Assembly: GCA_963930655.1 (NCBI GenBank)
Contig: OZ005610.1
Span: 11,785,001 to 11,849,000 of the forward strand
DNA length: 64,000 bases
Source: Myrica gale
Lineage: Eukaryota > Streptophyta > Magnoliopsida > Fagales > Myricaceae
Direction of reading: 5' to 3'
Shown: positions 1-11,850 of the stretch, in pieces
Numbering within the stretch: position 1 is the stretch's first letter
Layout: every line of letters begins with the position of its first letter
The notes under the pieces: model-generated
Databases searched by the model: none
What the model was told of the DNA's origin: nothing
What the model saw: the letters and a program-made list of their open reading frames with translations, nothing else
Program-made: the position numbers and the translations under genes

Positions 1-322
1 GGCATAAATCATAAATCACGAATCCCAATTTCCAGTACCCAAATGCATGAACCAAGCACCAAAAGCCCAAAAAATGAATACCCATACATAAAAAACCACT
101 ACAATTCTAGTCTTAGAGATCACAACAATGAACTCCCACTCTAGAAGTTTAAAAGTAACACAACCAACCATTGAGCTCAAGTGAAATAAATTAAAAAAAA
201 AAAACAAAACAAAACAGGTGTTTTTGCACAGTAACCGCCGAGATCAAGCAATGGAAAACGAGAGAAGTAATAGTACGCATCTGTGTCAAACAGATAGGTG
301 AGAAAAAGTAAGGGCTTCTCAC

Positions 323-404
323 CCTTGATCGAGCAATGGGAAGCCTCAGCTATGGTAGTGAGTAAGAGCGAGATAAAGAAGAATGAGAGACAAGGACTGG
401 CCAT
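323..404 (-). CDS. First exon of a secreted-protein gene, cut by the window edge
   Basis: The minus-strand ATG at 404 opens a 27-codon exon whose first 21 or so residues look like a signal peptide: a short polar start, the hydrophobic core LSFFFISLLLT, then an Ala/Ser-rich cleavage zone before HCSIK. A plausible donor (AAGG|GTGAGA) ends it at 323 in phase 1. The remaining exons would lie left of base 1, because nothing convincing follows between 322 and 1. A TATAAAA box 43-49 bases upstream supports a real promoter. The product family cannot be named from 27 residues. The alternative is a chance ORF. Confidence 0.4.
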
Positions 405-1127
405 TTTCTCTCAGAAAGTTCTCGCTCGTGAATCCTCCCTTCCTTGTTTTATAGCCCATGATGGCACGTCGCATAGGATCATTTTGGCTGGAGAGACGGT
501 TACTGTGGTATGCAAACATGGGAATCTTCTCGTTGGCTTTACCAAATATATAATAAACTCGTTTAATTCTGTGGGAACCACGAGTTGCTAAGTCGGCATA
601 GGCGAGGCAACAGTATGCTACGGCGAAATTCTTTTAGGCATTTCGATTAAGGTCATCATTCTAATGTGTTTTTATTTTTTTATGGGTAAACAGGGGAGGG
701 AGAATAATCACACATTAATAAAAAAAATTGTAAATTATAATTCAAAAAAATTATTAATTTTTCAATATTGCCTAATGTTTTAAAAATGGTTGAAACAATT
801 ATTAGTTTTTGGTCTTTATTTAATAGTGTTTGATTTGGAGTTTATCTTATTTCTTTAAAATTTTATTTAAAATAAACTCCTGTGTGAAGAAGAGTGACTG
901 AAAATAAGTTACTCCTACAAATGGCCATATGCCATCAGCCATTTTATAATTGACAAGACTAATTTTTGGTGGTTTATTTCGAATTTTGTGTTGCTCTAAA
1001 TTTTATTATCCTCTCAATTCAACTATTTTCGAATACCTCATTACATTTTTAAGGCGGTCGAAAATATTTTGTGCAAAAAGGTGTACATCCATACCAAACA
1101 TGCACACCCAAAATAAAAATAAAAATA
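405..1127. other. Gene-free stretch, AT-rich
   Basis: Apart from the TATA box above, I see no gene here. The sequence becomes very AT-rich after 660 and ends at the target-site duplication of the next element (TAAAAATA, 1120-1127). Confidence 0.5.
447..453 (-). promoter_or_regulatory. TATA box for the left-edge gene
   Basis: TATAAAA reads on the minus strand about 45 bases before the ATG at 404. This would leave a 5' UTR of roughly 15-20 bases if transcription starts the usual 30 bases downstream. Confidence 0.35.
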
Positions 1128-1454
1128 TGGCTTAAATGCATCTCATTCCTCTGTGGTATGCAAAAATTGTAAATATGCTCCTGAAGTAAACAAAATTATT
1201 TTCATACTCCTCAAGTAAACTTCAAAGTCACAATATGTCTCTTCGTTCATTTGTCATTTGAAACTTTAAAAGTAAGTGCTAACGTGACAAAATAAACACG
1301 TCAGCACCATAAGATGATGTCGCATGTTTATTGGGCTCACAATTGCCAGTCATATGACACATCATTACTTTTTTTTAGAAAAAAAAGCAGCTTATCCCCA
1401 AATCGAACTCCCTTCTCCCCCTCCCACGATTTCTTCTCTCCCTCTCTGCTCTAA

Positions 1455-1650
1455 TACTGTGTTTGAGAAGTAAAATTTTAAGGTTGTTAAAATTTTAGGT
1501 ATTGTGGTTGATGAAAAAGTGAGGAGAGAATGAAAAAGTGAGGTAAAAAAGTGAAAAAGTGTATGAAAATTGATGAAAAAGTGAGGAGAGAGTGTTTTGT
1601 AATGATGATAAAATTTTAGAATGTTAAAATTTTGTTACGAAAACATAGCC
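1455..1650. mobile_element. MITE nested in the left arm of the 1.1-2.7 kb element
   Basis: This copy of a dispersed family interrupts the homology between the two arms of the host element: the right arm runs straight through the point where the left arm is broken. It has the family pattern: an end rich in TGTTT, two TAAAATTTTA-type blocks, the core GATGAAAAAGTGAGGAGAGA, then the inverted end GAAAACATAGCC. Related copies lie near 17.9, 19.2 and 54.4 kb. The 54.4-kb copy has TAA target duplications, pointing to PIF/Harbinger. Confidence 0.6.
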
Positions 1651-1660
1651 ATTTCTCCCT

Positions 1661-1954
1661 AAATTAAATATGCAACTCCCAAGTTTGTAAAGAAACGTAA
1701 AACGAAGGAATGACTGAATTCAAATCTGCAACTCCCAGTCAAGATGCCAAAAGATCAAGCCCAACAGCCTCAATTCAAAGTCCCCCCAACCACGATTTCT
1801 TCTCCCCCTCTCTACCCCAAGTCCTTTCTCCCAAAATTAAATCTGCAACTCCCAAGTTTGTAAAGAAACGTAAAACGAAGGAATGACTGAATTCAAATCT
1901 GCAACTCCCCGTCGAGATGCCAAAAGATCAAGCCCACCAGCCTAAATTCAAAGT
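1661..1954. repeat. Two direct copies of a 121-bp unit
   Basis: Units at 1661-1781 and 1834-1954 share nearly every base, both running from AAATTAAAT through GATGCCAAAAGATCAAGCCC. They lie inside the long-inverted-repeat element and look like an internal duplication of its non-coding interior. Confidence 0.75.
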
Positions 1955-2692
1955 TCCCATTTTTCCAACAACCTACAAGAATGGTTTGGTTCAAAAGGAA
2001 AGCAAAACCTCCAGAAGTACTAATTGAATGTTGTTGCTTTCGACATTCACAATCTCCCTTTTCACAACTCAATGAGGTAAAAAATATACTCTAAAAGTCT
2101 CTCTCTCATCCAAAGAAACAAAGACCAAAAAGAAAAGAATAAAAGGGGCATTTAAAAAAAAAAGGTCTGTCTGCTAGCATCAGAAACATTGATAGTAGTT
2201 CCTTGTCCAGGAACAACGGTACTGCCAACGGCTTCCTGAGCTGCCAATGACTAACATTGAAGTTTCTCCCCCAACCCCTAATCACGTTCGAATCTTGGAA
2301 GTTGTATATTTGATTTCGGGAGAAAGGACTCAGGGCAGAGAGGGAGAAGAAATCGTGGCTGGGGAGGGGAGAAGGGAGTTCGATTTGGGGCTCCCAATTG
2401 AAGTTTCTGTTTGTTTTTTTTTTAAAAAAAATAAAAAATGATGATATTTCACTTACGTGTTTAAGTGGTAATGACGTGACATGTGAACGGATAAGTGACT
2501 TGGGCAATTGTGGGTTCAAGAAACACGTAACATCATCTATTAACGTGTTTATTTTTGTCACGTTAAAGTTTCAAACGTCGAAGAAAGACATATGGTAACT
2601 TTGAAATTTACCTATAAAAATGATTTTGTTTAGGTTATGGACACATGTAATTCGCGCATATGAGCTTGAGATGCATTTAAGGCTTAAAAATA

Positions 2693-3804
2693 AAAACCTT
2701 CAGACAAAAGTACATTTATATTTTAAAGAAATTGTTTTTAATCTTGTAACATATAGCTCGGGTTTTTATTTTTCTTTTAAATTGAAACATGTCGGTGTCG
2801 TAGTTGAAAGTTAACTTCACCTTCGTAGCCTCAGTCGCTACAACAATCTTAAACCTTACCCTTCTCTGAACCTGAGCTCCACCACCTCCGACTCCAGAGC
2901 TCGGGCTTTCCTCCGGCGACCAGAGACTGCCACTGAAGAGAATCTCACCTGCAGGTCATCCTTGTTTTCAACTTTGCTCTTACTATTAGGGAATCAGGGT
3001 TATTAGCTGATGTTATTTAGACACAACGTTACCTCACGCTTCAACTCTTAACGCAACCCAATCTTTTCGTTCGTTCGTTGGTTTCGGTCGGGCGCCTTCC
3101 CTCCCTTCTCTCTGTCTCTGTCTCTCTCCGTGAAGATGCAAATTTGACTTGAAAACTATGGAAATTGCGTTGTAGATGGAGACTCGAGCATCACCGTGGT
3201 CGAAAATGGCGCACATTTCTCGTTATCTTTTATCCTACGTCTTTCTCTATTCTATTTCCGTTTGTATTCGTGCAGGAGTGTTTGATTGCCAGAGAATTTG
3301 GTGAAAGCTGCCGATTTCTTGATTTTTGAAGAAAATGTGAATGTGGATTCTTCCCCAAATCGTTTTCTTTGTTTTTGAAGTCGAGCTCCGACTCGGTCTC
3401 CTCGACTTGTTTGGATGGTTATACTCGAGCTCGAGCCGAGTTTGATCTTCCTAGATTTTTGAACACCATTTCTAAAGCTCGATTCAAGTTCGAGCCGAGC
3501 TCGAGCTAGTGTCTTCTGTAGTCGATCCAAGTTCGAACCTTCAGTAGTCAGCTCAATTACAGCCATAATTTGACCCTTATAATAGATCGTGGTTATGCAT
3601 TTTATTGTCAATGCTTCGGAGGTCATTGTTTATGGAGTTGCCATATTTATGGCATCCGTTCTTCTTGTTCGGTTTTTTCTGATCCTAGCAATAACCACTA
3701 TCAGTATGTTAACTAAAATTATTTTGTGGTGGAAGAGCATAAGTTCTGACCATTGGCAATAAATTGTCTCCATGCAGATTCGCTGATACAGGAACTGCTG
3801 AAAT
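2693..3804 (+). other. Probable 5' UTR and leader intron of the mTERF gene
   Basis: No long ORF is convincing here. A GC-richer block (2820-3060) encodes a short LRSLSRYNNLKP-like run without a clear start; it may be untranslated leader or an old coding remnant. A good acceptor (TCTCCATGCAG at about 3769-3779) just before the mTERF start suggests the 5' UTR is spliced, with a leader exon somewhere in 2800-3300. Confidence 0.35.
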
Positions 3805-5379
3805 ATGACAATCAGAAGCTATGCTGGCATTGGAAAACCTGGTTTTTTGCTTGTACATTCAGAGTTATCTGTTTTGACCCTTCTTAAACCCAAGTCAAGT
3901 TCTTTATCAACTCTTAAGGTACCAGGTAACCACCAGAGAAGAAGAGGGTTATGTACAAGATTTCAGTACTCTGTTGCTGATAGAAAATCCGCGTCTAGTT
4001 CTGGGGATTCGTCAAGGTTGAAGCCGGGTACTGTCCGTTTGGGTCGGAAACAAGGAGGTTCCTCGTCCCTGTATAGTCGTCCTAGTTTATCAGACATGAA
4101 AAATGACAGAATAGCAAATCGTGCCAGGGTTTATGAGTTCTTGAGAGGAATTGGAATTGTTCCCGATGAGCTTGATGGGTTGGAGCTTCCTGTGACAGCT
4201 GAAGTCATGAGGGAACGTGTAGATTTTCTTCATAAATTAGGTCTAACAATTGAAGACATTAATAATTATCCACTTGTTCTTGGCTGCAGTGTGAAGAAAA
4301 ATATGATTCCTGTTCTTGATTATCTTGGAAAATTGGGAGTTAGAAAATCCACAGTCACTGACTTCCTGAGAAGATACCCCCAGGTTCTCCATGCTAGTGT
4401 TGTTGTTGACCTTGCGCCAGTGGTCAAGTATCTTCAGGGGATGGATATCAAGTCCAATGATATTCCTCGAGTTCTAGAGAGCTATCCAGAGGTGATGGGA
4501 TTCAAGCTTGAGGGGACCATGAGCACATCAGTGGCTTATTTGGTTGGAATTGGGGTTGCAAGGCGAGAAATTGGAGGGGTTTTAACGAGATACCCTGAAA
4601 TTTTAGGCATGCGAGTAGGCAGGGTGATCAAACCTTTTGTGGAGTATCTCGAAAGCTTGGGAATTCCAAGATTAGCTGTGGCTAGGCTGATAGAGAAGCG
4701 ACCTCACATCCTTGGTTTTGGGTTGGAGGAGAGGGTAAAACGAAATGTTGAATCCCTTTTAGAGTTTAAAGTGAGAGAACCATTACTTCCTTCTGTAGTA
4801 GCACAGTATCCTGAGATTATAGGTCTTGAGTTGAAACCAAAGCTTTGCAATCAACAGAGTTTGTTTAATTCGATCATTGGTATTGATCCTGAGGACTTTG
4901 GCCGAGTTGTTGAGAAGATGCCCCAGGTTGTTAGCCTCAGTAATACTCCTGTTATAAAGCATGTGGATTTTCTGAAAAGTTGTGGATTCTCCTTGGAACA
5001 AGTTAGAAAGATGGTTGTGGGGTGTCCCCAAGTGCTTGCTTTGAATCTTGATATAATGAAGCTTAACTTTGATTACTTCCAAATGGAGATGAAAAGGCCT
5101 TTGGAAGATTTGGTTATTTTCCCTGCATTCTTTACGTATGATCTGGAGTCTACCATAAAACCGAGACACAGGATGGTTGCAAAGAAGGGGCTAAAATGTT
5201 CTCTTGCATGGCTTCTAAATTGCTCTGATGAAAAGTTTAATGAACGAATGAGCTATGATACTATTGACATGGAGGAGATGGAAGCAGAGCCATCATTCGA
5301 TATGAATGCACTAACAGGGCCAAGGCAGGATGAGTCAGCTTCTGATTATGATGAGGACAGTGATGATGACTATGCATAG
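3805..5379 (+). CDS. MTERF4: mTERF4 / BSM (RUGOSA2), plastid transcription termination factor-like protein
   Basis: A 524-residue intronless ORF. Family members bind organelle nucleic acid; mTERF4/BSM of Arabidopsis acts in chloroplasts and is needed for plastid RNA maturation and embryo development. The first 90 or so residues are basic and Ser-rich, as in a transit peptide. From about residue 100 there are eight or so mTERF repeats of ~35 residues, each with the proline signature of this family (NNYPLVLG, RRYPQVLH, ESYPEVMG, TRYPEILG, KRPHILG, AQYPEIIG, KMPQVVS, GCPQVLAL). The tail is strongly acidic (SDYDEDSDDDYA), a hallmark of this subgroup. Length and tail match the orthologue group as I know it. 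The ATG follows a likely leader-intron acceptor. Confidence 0.9.
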   Translation: MTIRSYAGIGKPGFLLVHSELSVLTLLKPKSSSLSTLKVPGNHQRRRGLCTRFQYSVADRKSASSSGDSSRLKPGTVRLGRKQGGSSSLYSRPSLSDMKNDRIANRARVYEFLRGIGIVPDELDGLELPVTAEVMRERVDFLHKLGLTIEDINNYPLVLGCSVKKNMIPVLDYLGKLGVRKSTVTDFLRRYPQVLHASVVVDLAPVVKYLQGMDIKSNDIPRVLESYPEVMGFKLEGTMSTSVAYLVGIGVARREIGGVLTRYPEILGMRVGRVIKPFVEYLESLGIPRLAVARLIEKRPHILGFGLEERVKRNVESLLEFKVREPLLPSVVAQYPEIIGLELKPKLCNQQSLFNSIIGIDPEDFGRVVEKMPQVVSLSNTPVIKHVDFLKSCGFSLEQVRKMVVGCPQVLALNLDIMKLNFDYFQMEMKRPLEDLVIFPAFFTYDLESTIKPRHRMVAKKGLKCSLAWLLNCSDEKFNERMSYDTIDMEEMEAEPSFDMNALTGPRQDESASDYDEDSDDDYA

Positions 5380-7134
5380 AATTAGGAAACAACTTCAGCC
5401 AATGGTATGCAGTGGAAAATCTTCTCTTTCCCAAATTGGATCTCCATGGAGACAGTTTAAATGGAATGTATAAATGGTAAACTTCTTCACTTGGAGTAAA
5501 TCAAAATGCTTTTTCCCCCCTTAAATTTTTGAGCGTTCATATACCGTGGGTCAGAGTCTGGTGCTTGCATTTTCTAGATGTCCCTTTTTGAGGCTCTTGC
5601 CGAGTCCAAATATGTCATCCAAAAGCATGCATACAAAGTGCCTGGGAAAGCAAAATTGATGTCGTAAATTTTGAGTGCCCAAGGACTGATGATGTGGCAT
5701 TTTTACTTCAGTCCGCATAGCTGTGAGAATATTGGAAAAGAAAGCAAGTTAAGGTTAGTTGACAGATTAGGTGAAAGAGGAGGAAGATAGGGAGTGGATG
5801 TCCCAGATTCCAGAAGATATGAAAAAACCATCCTTTGATTCATCAAGGTGAAGTAAATGCTTCATGGCAAAGGGTTGATTTTGTCAAATGTGAGGAGGAA
5901 GGGCTATAATAGGAAGGACTATATAATAATCTTGGAAGTGAAAGACTCGGCTGAAATCAAGTGTTGCTAAGACTACAATGAGCTTGTAATGAAGCTCTAG
6001 TTTCCACTCTCACTTCTCTACCGAGTCTCTGCTTTTCGTTGGTCCTGGTAAACAACCTTTTAATTGGTCTTTTACTTTCTCATTAGATGCACATCTTAGT
6101 CAAGATCGTAGCAAATGCTGCCATCCGAGATGCTTTTTAATGAGCATCACAAAAAGGATTAGCAAATACATGCAGCTTTTTATATTGCTTTGTCTAGGAC
6201 ATAGATTTGGTGACACATTAAGGTCTCGGTCTGGAGAGCCTTAGGAGTTGTGGTTGAGCCATATGATCGTTACAGGTGATAGGATTCTATCCTTGGTCCG
6301 TAACCATATTCTAGTCAGGCTCTTTGTTCGCTGGGTTTTTTAAAAGGATCTCAAGCAGCCAGTTATAGCAGTCTTCTACTCGTTCTCTCTCTCATGATTT
6401 GAGCACTGAAATGAATTTTTCTTTCCTTTTCGTTTTTTTCGTTTTCCAGTCACACGCAGATGGAATGGGTATTCGAGTTGTACATGCTGCTCCTGGTTGC
6501 ATTTGGGGTTTTGTATGCAAAGAGGAAGAATGCTAATGGGTGGATGCTTCAATACAGTAGATGCTATAACATTGTTCTTTGTGCATTTCTCGTTAGAGTG
6601 ATGTGTATCTCCCTATTGAACGAGGAACTTTTAAGAATTTAGGTGGTGTTGTTCGTACGAAGAAGCACCCTATAACTTGTTAACTCTTAGAATTACTGGA
6701 TCAGATCAACAAATCTAGCGCTTTCATAAAGTAAGCGCAAGAATATGCATTAGTACATTTATTAACTCTTCATATACGTAATGTCTGTTAGAATTATGTG
6801 TTTGGTAGAAGGAATTAATCCAGTCCTAATATCACATATGAAATATAGTTTAGTAGAAGGAATTAATTGTATATAAATTGGCATATTTGCAATAATCTCA
6901 AATTTCAAGAGTCAATTACAATATGTTGATGGACTTGATTGTAATTAGTAGAAGCCTTAATTTTATTAGAACAAGAGTTCTTCAGTTTAATCCTACGGCT
7001 GAAATTTGAGATCCTTAATGATCCTATGTCTTATGCTCTCTCTAGGATTTCTCAAGGCCTATAAATATAACTGTTATATTTAAGGGGTTATCCATCAGAA
7101 CCTATTTAGATAAATCCCAAAAAGAGAGAGTAAC
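5380..7134. other. 3' flank of mTERF4 and gene-free DNA; possible solo LTR at 6786-7134
   Basis: No protein is recognisable. Short ORFs here, such as the 60-codon one at 6460-6642, show no family signature. From 6786 the sequence begins TGTTAGAATTATG, carries a TATAAATATA box at about 7060 and reaches GAGTAACA at 7134. That reads like a solo copia-type LTR, but I could not find a matching target duplication. Confidence 0.3.
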
Positions 7135-7383
7135 ATGTCTCTTGAAGAGCAAGAACGAACTTACACTCCGATAGAGACGAGGCAGAACATATGTAGAATT
7201 GCAAATGGCATCCGTGTATTGTCTATTTTAGGCTTCAATATAACCATTGAAGTGGTCCTTGAAACGGCCAACTTGAGCAGCTCTCTGAATCTTGATATTC
7301 ATGAGATGCTTGGTTCAGAATTCTGTGTTCTGGTTGCAGAGGGTGAGGCTGAACGGAGAAGCTTAACAAAAAAGAAGGGATGA
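7135..7383 (+). CDS. Unrecognised 82-residue ORF
   Basis: An ATG about 75 bases downstream of a TATAAATATA box opens an 82-codon ORF with mixed charged and hydrophobic sequence (QNICRIANGIRVLSILGFNITIEVV in the middle region), ending in a Lys-rich tail. I do not recognise the family. It could be a small gene, the start of a spliced gene, or the leader of a decayed retroelement behind a possible solo LTR. Confidence 0.2.
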   Translation: MSLEEQERTYTPIETRQNICRIANGIRVLSILGFNITIEVVLETANLSSSLNLDIHEMLGSEFCVLVAEGEAERRSLTKKKG

Positions 7384-9263
7384 TCCTGGTATCTCAATTA
7401 TGGGCTGTTTAGAGAAGCTTCCACCCATCTCCGTCCCCATTGATTTTTTTTTTATAAACTGAACAACATACAAATGTTGAGAGAAGAAATAAAGTGAATG
7501 TCACTCTGTCACTCTCCTACTAACAAGGAAAGTCAATTGGAGATGAAAAAAAAAAGGATAAAAAAAGGAAAGTAAATTGGAAAAGTTCGAAATAAAGACA
7601 TACTTTCCTTGTTAATTACTGTAAATTTTCCTCCACTCGTGCACTATCCCAAGGAGTTGAAAAAACAATCCTATAACTAGATGTTTTTCTTTTTGGGTAA
7701 GTCCTACAAGGCCACTAGATGTTATCTGATGACTCAATCTTAAAGAGTACAAAAGATTCTTCTTTTGGAAGCGACAGTATATATTCTTGTGAACGCATTC
7801 AGAAATGACAAATGGATGGATGCCCACAATATGTGTTTGATTTTACCATGAAGAGATGGCGAAAGCCCAGAGAGATTTCTCTGGATGCAAATATAAAATG
7901 GTCAACAGCCTACATATTAACATTCCAGCACCTTCTCTGACCAACACGACTTCCAGAATTACCACTCGTTTTGTATCAACTATCAAATAAGTTCCAGAAC
8001 ATGTGTCATGGTAAACAAGAGTGCAATTTCTCCTTTTTGTGTCTAACATCTATTATATTCCATCTACAATGGAAAACTCAGAGAATCGGCAAATCCCCTG
8101 TTTGGTTCTGAGAGAAGATTTAATCGACATTAAGTGGTATATTTTTTTTTTCTCAGGAATAATAGTGGCATCAGATATACGAAACAAAAGTAAGGCCGAT
8201 TAGGTGTTTTAGCAGCACAACTCAAGACTTTCAAGAACCAGAGTTCGTCTTTCGGAGTCGGAGGTGTTTGCAAGGATTGTTCATCCCAGTAGTATGGGAA
8301 CTTCAACTTTGCTGCAATGTGAGGCATGAACCAGTCCTCGTATATAAACCTGAAAGCGTCGGACGTGCAAGTTTTTCCTTAGAAACAAAGGAAAAACAAA
8401 ACAAAATGCAAGAGTAAGAGAGAGCCTTTCTTGACCTTTTAAAGAAGTAGGTTATTCGCAAACAGAACTTTCATCACAAATTCTATTCCTTCAAATATCA
8501 CGGTTGCTACCATTACTCGGTCCAGTGCAGCCGTCCTTCCTCCATCTTCGTCGGAGATTCTATCACAAACAGCAATTCGAACAAACCAGTTCCTGCCACC
8601 CACGTCCTCCATGGCAGCTACTGTTTTTCCCAGCATCATTAGCACTACACAGCCATTTTGTCTCATTTTTATTTTGTAGATTATACATTCTAAGCATATT
8701 GTATTTTCATGTTGTATAGTCAGTTTGGTAGTCTGACCATTAGCAGTACCAGTCCTAGAATAATGAATAGCAATGGCAGACAGCAGCAACTGAAGTTGTT
8801 TTTGCGACGTGTACGCACTGAGTGACTGACACAGCAATTCAGGACTCACTCTGCCCAAAGTGCTAATGAATTACTTTCTCAAAATGAAGTGTGAACTCTA
8901 TATATACAAGTTACACATTCCAGGACAAACACACCCGAAATGGGACAGAAGAGAAGACCGAAAAGAAAAATATGGAGATCTTTCCCAGATGCCAAACTTG
9001 GAAGCAGTCGGCAGATATTTAGCATGAAAGGAAGGTATCTCTGTTTCCCCAGGGCGAGGCAATCCCTTGTGCCGCCATCGTTCGTCAAAATCATCTTCAT
9101 CTTGGTAGTAAGCTGATCAACAATGGGCTTTAAACGTCGGACGTGCACCGTGAGCATCGATCCAATTGAAGACAATATGATTGTGATGACAGCATTATCC
9201 AATTGAACCATATGATTGTGATGACATCATCGATCCAATTGAAGACAATCGCCACTTGACTTC
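7384..9263 (-). other. 3' flank of the YCF49-like gene with exon-like remnants
   Basis: On the minus strand a block at about 8355-8150 follows a good acceptor (CTTTCAG) and reads RFIYEDWFMPHIAAKLK and onward, which looks coding but which I cannot assign. A second coding-like block lies at about 8045-7920. They may be exons of an unrecognised gene or of a pseudogene. Around 9150-9255 there is a short tandem arrangement of ATCCAATTGAAGACAAT and ATGATTGTGATGACA units. Confidence 0.3.
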
Positions 9264-10475
9264 CTAGTCTGTTTTCTGTAGCCACCCAAGCTGAAGAAAC
9301 AGAGAAGGTTTCAACTGGGGGAAAAAAGAAGACAGACAATACTAGGGAAACCAAAGCCAAAATCTCTGCAGATTACCTTCCATGCGTACATTCCAAGGAA
9401 GGCTATAGTATCTGCAGACCAAACAAGGGCAAACGACTTCCAAAAGAATGGGATTGCAACATTTAGTAATGGGACGAGGAGAAAGAGATAATTAAGAGCT
9501 TCTTTCTCATTCTTCGAGCAGTCTCGAGCCCGGAGTGAAGGAATTGCTGCAAAATGTAGAAATTGCTTCATAGGAGTTCAATCTTAAGCTGAAATGCGTT
9601 GTCTAGTACAAGCCATTTGTGCATTTGTTCAAAACCTTAAACTAGTTTTGGTAGATTCAACATTTCAGGCATGTTGAACAGAACCATAATTGATATGAGA
9701 ACTAACTTGGTTTTGAGATTGACATTTGTGGAGGTATAACTTACTGAACATCCAAATAGACCACATTCCCATTAATCTCCATATATCCGGTTCGTTTGAC
9801 GGGAATATGAGATTAAAAGACAGAGCTCCACCCAACAACATCGACGCATAGCCTTGAACCTCAAAAACAGTATACAAGGCAGTTCCAGGTACAGCAGGGT
9901 TTTTGGTAGCTGTGGAAGCTCTTGGTGCAAAGGTTGCGGCAGTCTTTTGAACCATCTGTTGAGGAAATGTCAAATAGAAAGCCATCTTAATAGAAATTGG
10001 TCTGGGCTGTGTGAGCATAAGCGACTCCCACTCTTGCTTGAGTATCACATAAAATATATAAAATTAAAAGAAAGCACGGATTCAAACATATAGATGAAGC
10101 ATATGTTGCTGTTTCGCAAAAATAAAGAAACCCCAGAAGTTTTTTGAACTGGGGGTTGTCGATATTCAGTTAAAACTTGAAGTTATAGGTTCGCCCAACA
10201 AAGAACAAGTGTGGACTGACTTTTTTGAGGTCTTTGTCGAGAGCAGCAGGAGCAGAGGATGGGGTGGCCTTCTCGCTTGCTTCATTGGGTTCTGCTTGGG
10301 TTTCTTCCTTGGGTTCCACTACCGTCTGTGTGTCTATCTCACTGGGACTGGTATGCAGTTTGAAGCTCTTGGTGCGAGAGTAAGCATGGAACAAGCTGCG
10401 TCTGAGAATTGGAGTTGTGAAACGGAATCTTGAAATCTGGCTGTTGCCCAGAGACGTTGGGATCAGCGTGTTCAT
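9264..10475 (-). CDS. YCF49-like (DUF2499) chloroplast membrane protein, 4 exons
   Basis: The exons are 10475-10221, 9955-9745, 9546-9377 and 9290-9264, all with GT-AG borders and consistent phases, giving 220 residues. The first ~85 residues are Ser/Arg/Pro-rich and fit a plastid transit peptide. The mature part has hydrophobic segments (ALYTVFEVQGYASMLLGG, LFLLVPLLNVAIPFFW, SADTIAFLGMYAW) and the conserved SLRARDCSKNEKEALNYL stretch of DUF2499 proteins, homologous to cyanobacterial and algal Ycf49. The last exon supplies only LGWLQKTD, the usual end of the family. Molecular function is not established. The start was chosen because upstream codons in frame contain no other ATG. Confidence 0.85.
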
Positions 10476-10499
10476 GTTGCTACAGCTGTTTCTCAACTA

Positions 10500-11850
10500 G
10501 TTCGCGTAGGGGCAGCGAGAGATAAGGAACGGAAGGCGCCTGGGCCAGAAAAACAAAACGGTAGAGTTTTGCCACCTGAAACTGAAAGTTTGTCTGGACG
10601 GGGAAAATGACGGTATCACCCACTGAAATTTATTTTATTATTTATTAAAATGATATTTGTCAATTGTCAAGGATTTTTTTAGTTTGGAGCAGAAATATTT
10701 TGAGTTTGACTGACTCAATTGCGTGACTCTTTATTCTATTAATGAGTTGTGTCTTGTTCGTGTGGTTGTTGATTGGTCATTATTGTGAGATAGTATAAGA
10801 AAAAGTAACAGCCTACGTACATTTGCCTTGAGATCGTGAATGAGTTCAATCTCATATGTATGCGCCACATATTGCTGTGGAATCAATACTGCTGGATGTG
10901 TTAGATTGTGTGGGAACTATTAAGAGAACCAAAATTTTTTAAGATGTTTCAAATGACTCAAAACAAATGAAATGCAAAAGATTATTATCTTATCTATACA
11001 CTCACACTTGTGCGCACACTTAAAAACACATGCTGTGGTAATGTGCTTCCCTAGAGTTTAGAATATGTCCATTGTGCACTAAAAAAATTAATTACTTAAG
11101 AGATAATGAAATGAAAAAAATTAATTACTTAACAGATAATGAAATGAAGAATATGAGAACAACTAAACAACTAATTGAAATGCAAATGAAATTGAAAAAA
11201 TAAACTAAAAAAGAGAGGCAAAGTTGTTCAAAATCGAGAGAAAGAGCCACAGAGGGCCGAGAGGAAGAGAGGCAGTGTCATGGAGAGGCAGAGAGTCTTC
11301 GTTGGCCTTGTTTCAGCGAAGAGGCCTTTGGCCTTCGACTGCGTCACAGGCTCACGAAGTCACAGCGACCACTGTCCACCAAGACCAGAGGGCAGACTCA
11401 CAGAGAGCATGGGAGAGTGGAGAGAGAGAGTTGAGCTCGAGAGACTAGAGACTAGAGAGAGAAGAGAGTTGTGTGAGCCGTGAGGTGAGAGAAAGAGCAG
11501 TGCAGCGTGAGAGAGCAGTGAGGCGTGAGAGAAAGAGAGGGCAGTGAAAAAACGTCGAACGGTCGAATGAGGGGTGGGAGGCCGGAGGGTTTTGAAATAA
11601 AACCCTAGGACCGCACAATTTTGGTCCTGTCCAAAACTGTGCGTTTTGGATATTGTTTAAAAAAAACACCCATTACCGGAAGTCTACCTTGTTTCAGTGA
11701 AATTACCGGTACTGGGTCTGATACCGAGATTTTCATATATCGTATACTGATTCCGGATCTGGCCAGTATACTGTGGGCGGTGGCAGGAACCGGTACCGGA
11801 ACCGGAATTACGATACCGGCGGAAGATTCGCCCACCCCTAACGGCATGAC
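10500..11850. other. Gene-free DNA
   Basis: I see nothing coding. At about 11085-11155 a 33-bp unit (TTAATTACTTAAGAGATAATGAAATG and onward) is present twice in tandem. 11220-11560 is a GA-rich purine tract. 11700-11820 holds short CCGGTA/CCGGAA repeats that give meaningless Gly-Thr reading frames. Confidence 0.4.

Larger units (their letters stand above)
1128..2684. mobile_element. Non-autonomous DNA transposon with ~330-bp inverted repeats
   Basis: The left arm (about 1128-1455) and the reverse complement of the right arm (about 2684-2340) are clearly homologous along their length. Shared blocks include CTTAAATGCATCTCA at the tips, a segment around TTTGAAACTTTAA and a block around CCAAATCGAACTCCCTTCTC. 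An 8-bp direct repeat, TAAAAATA, flanks both ends (1120-1127 and 2685-2692), though AT-rich flanks weaken this. No transposase is encoded. Long arms suggest a Mutator-like element; 8 bp would also fit hAT. The interior carries a 121-bp tandem-type duplication and a nested MITE, listed separately. Confidence 0.7.

Noticed and set aside
2106..2561. 151-codon minus-strand ORF
   Set aside because: Lies within the right arm of the long-inverted-repeat transposon; low-complexity, no domain.
4783..5169. 128-codon minus-strand ORF
   Set aside because: It is the antisense shadow of the mTERF4 coding sequence, with no family features.
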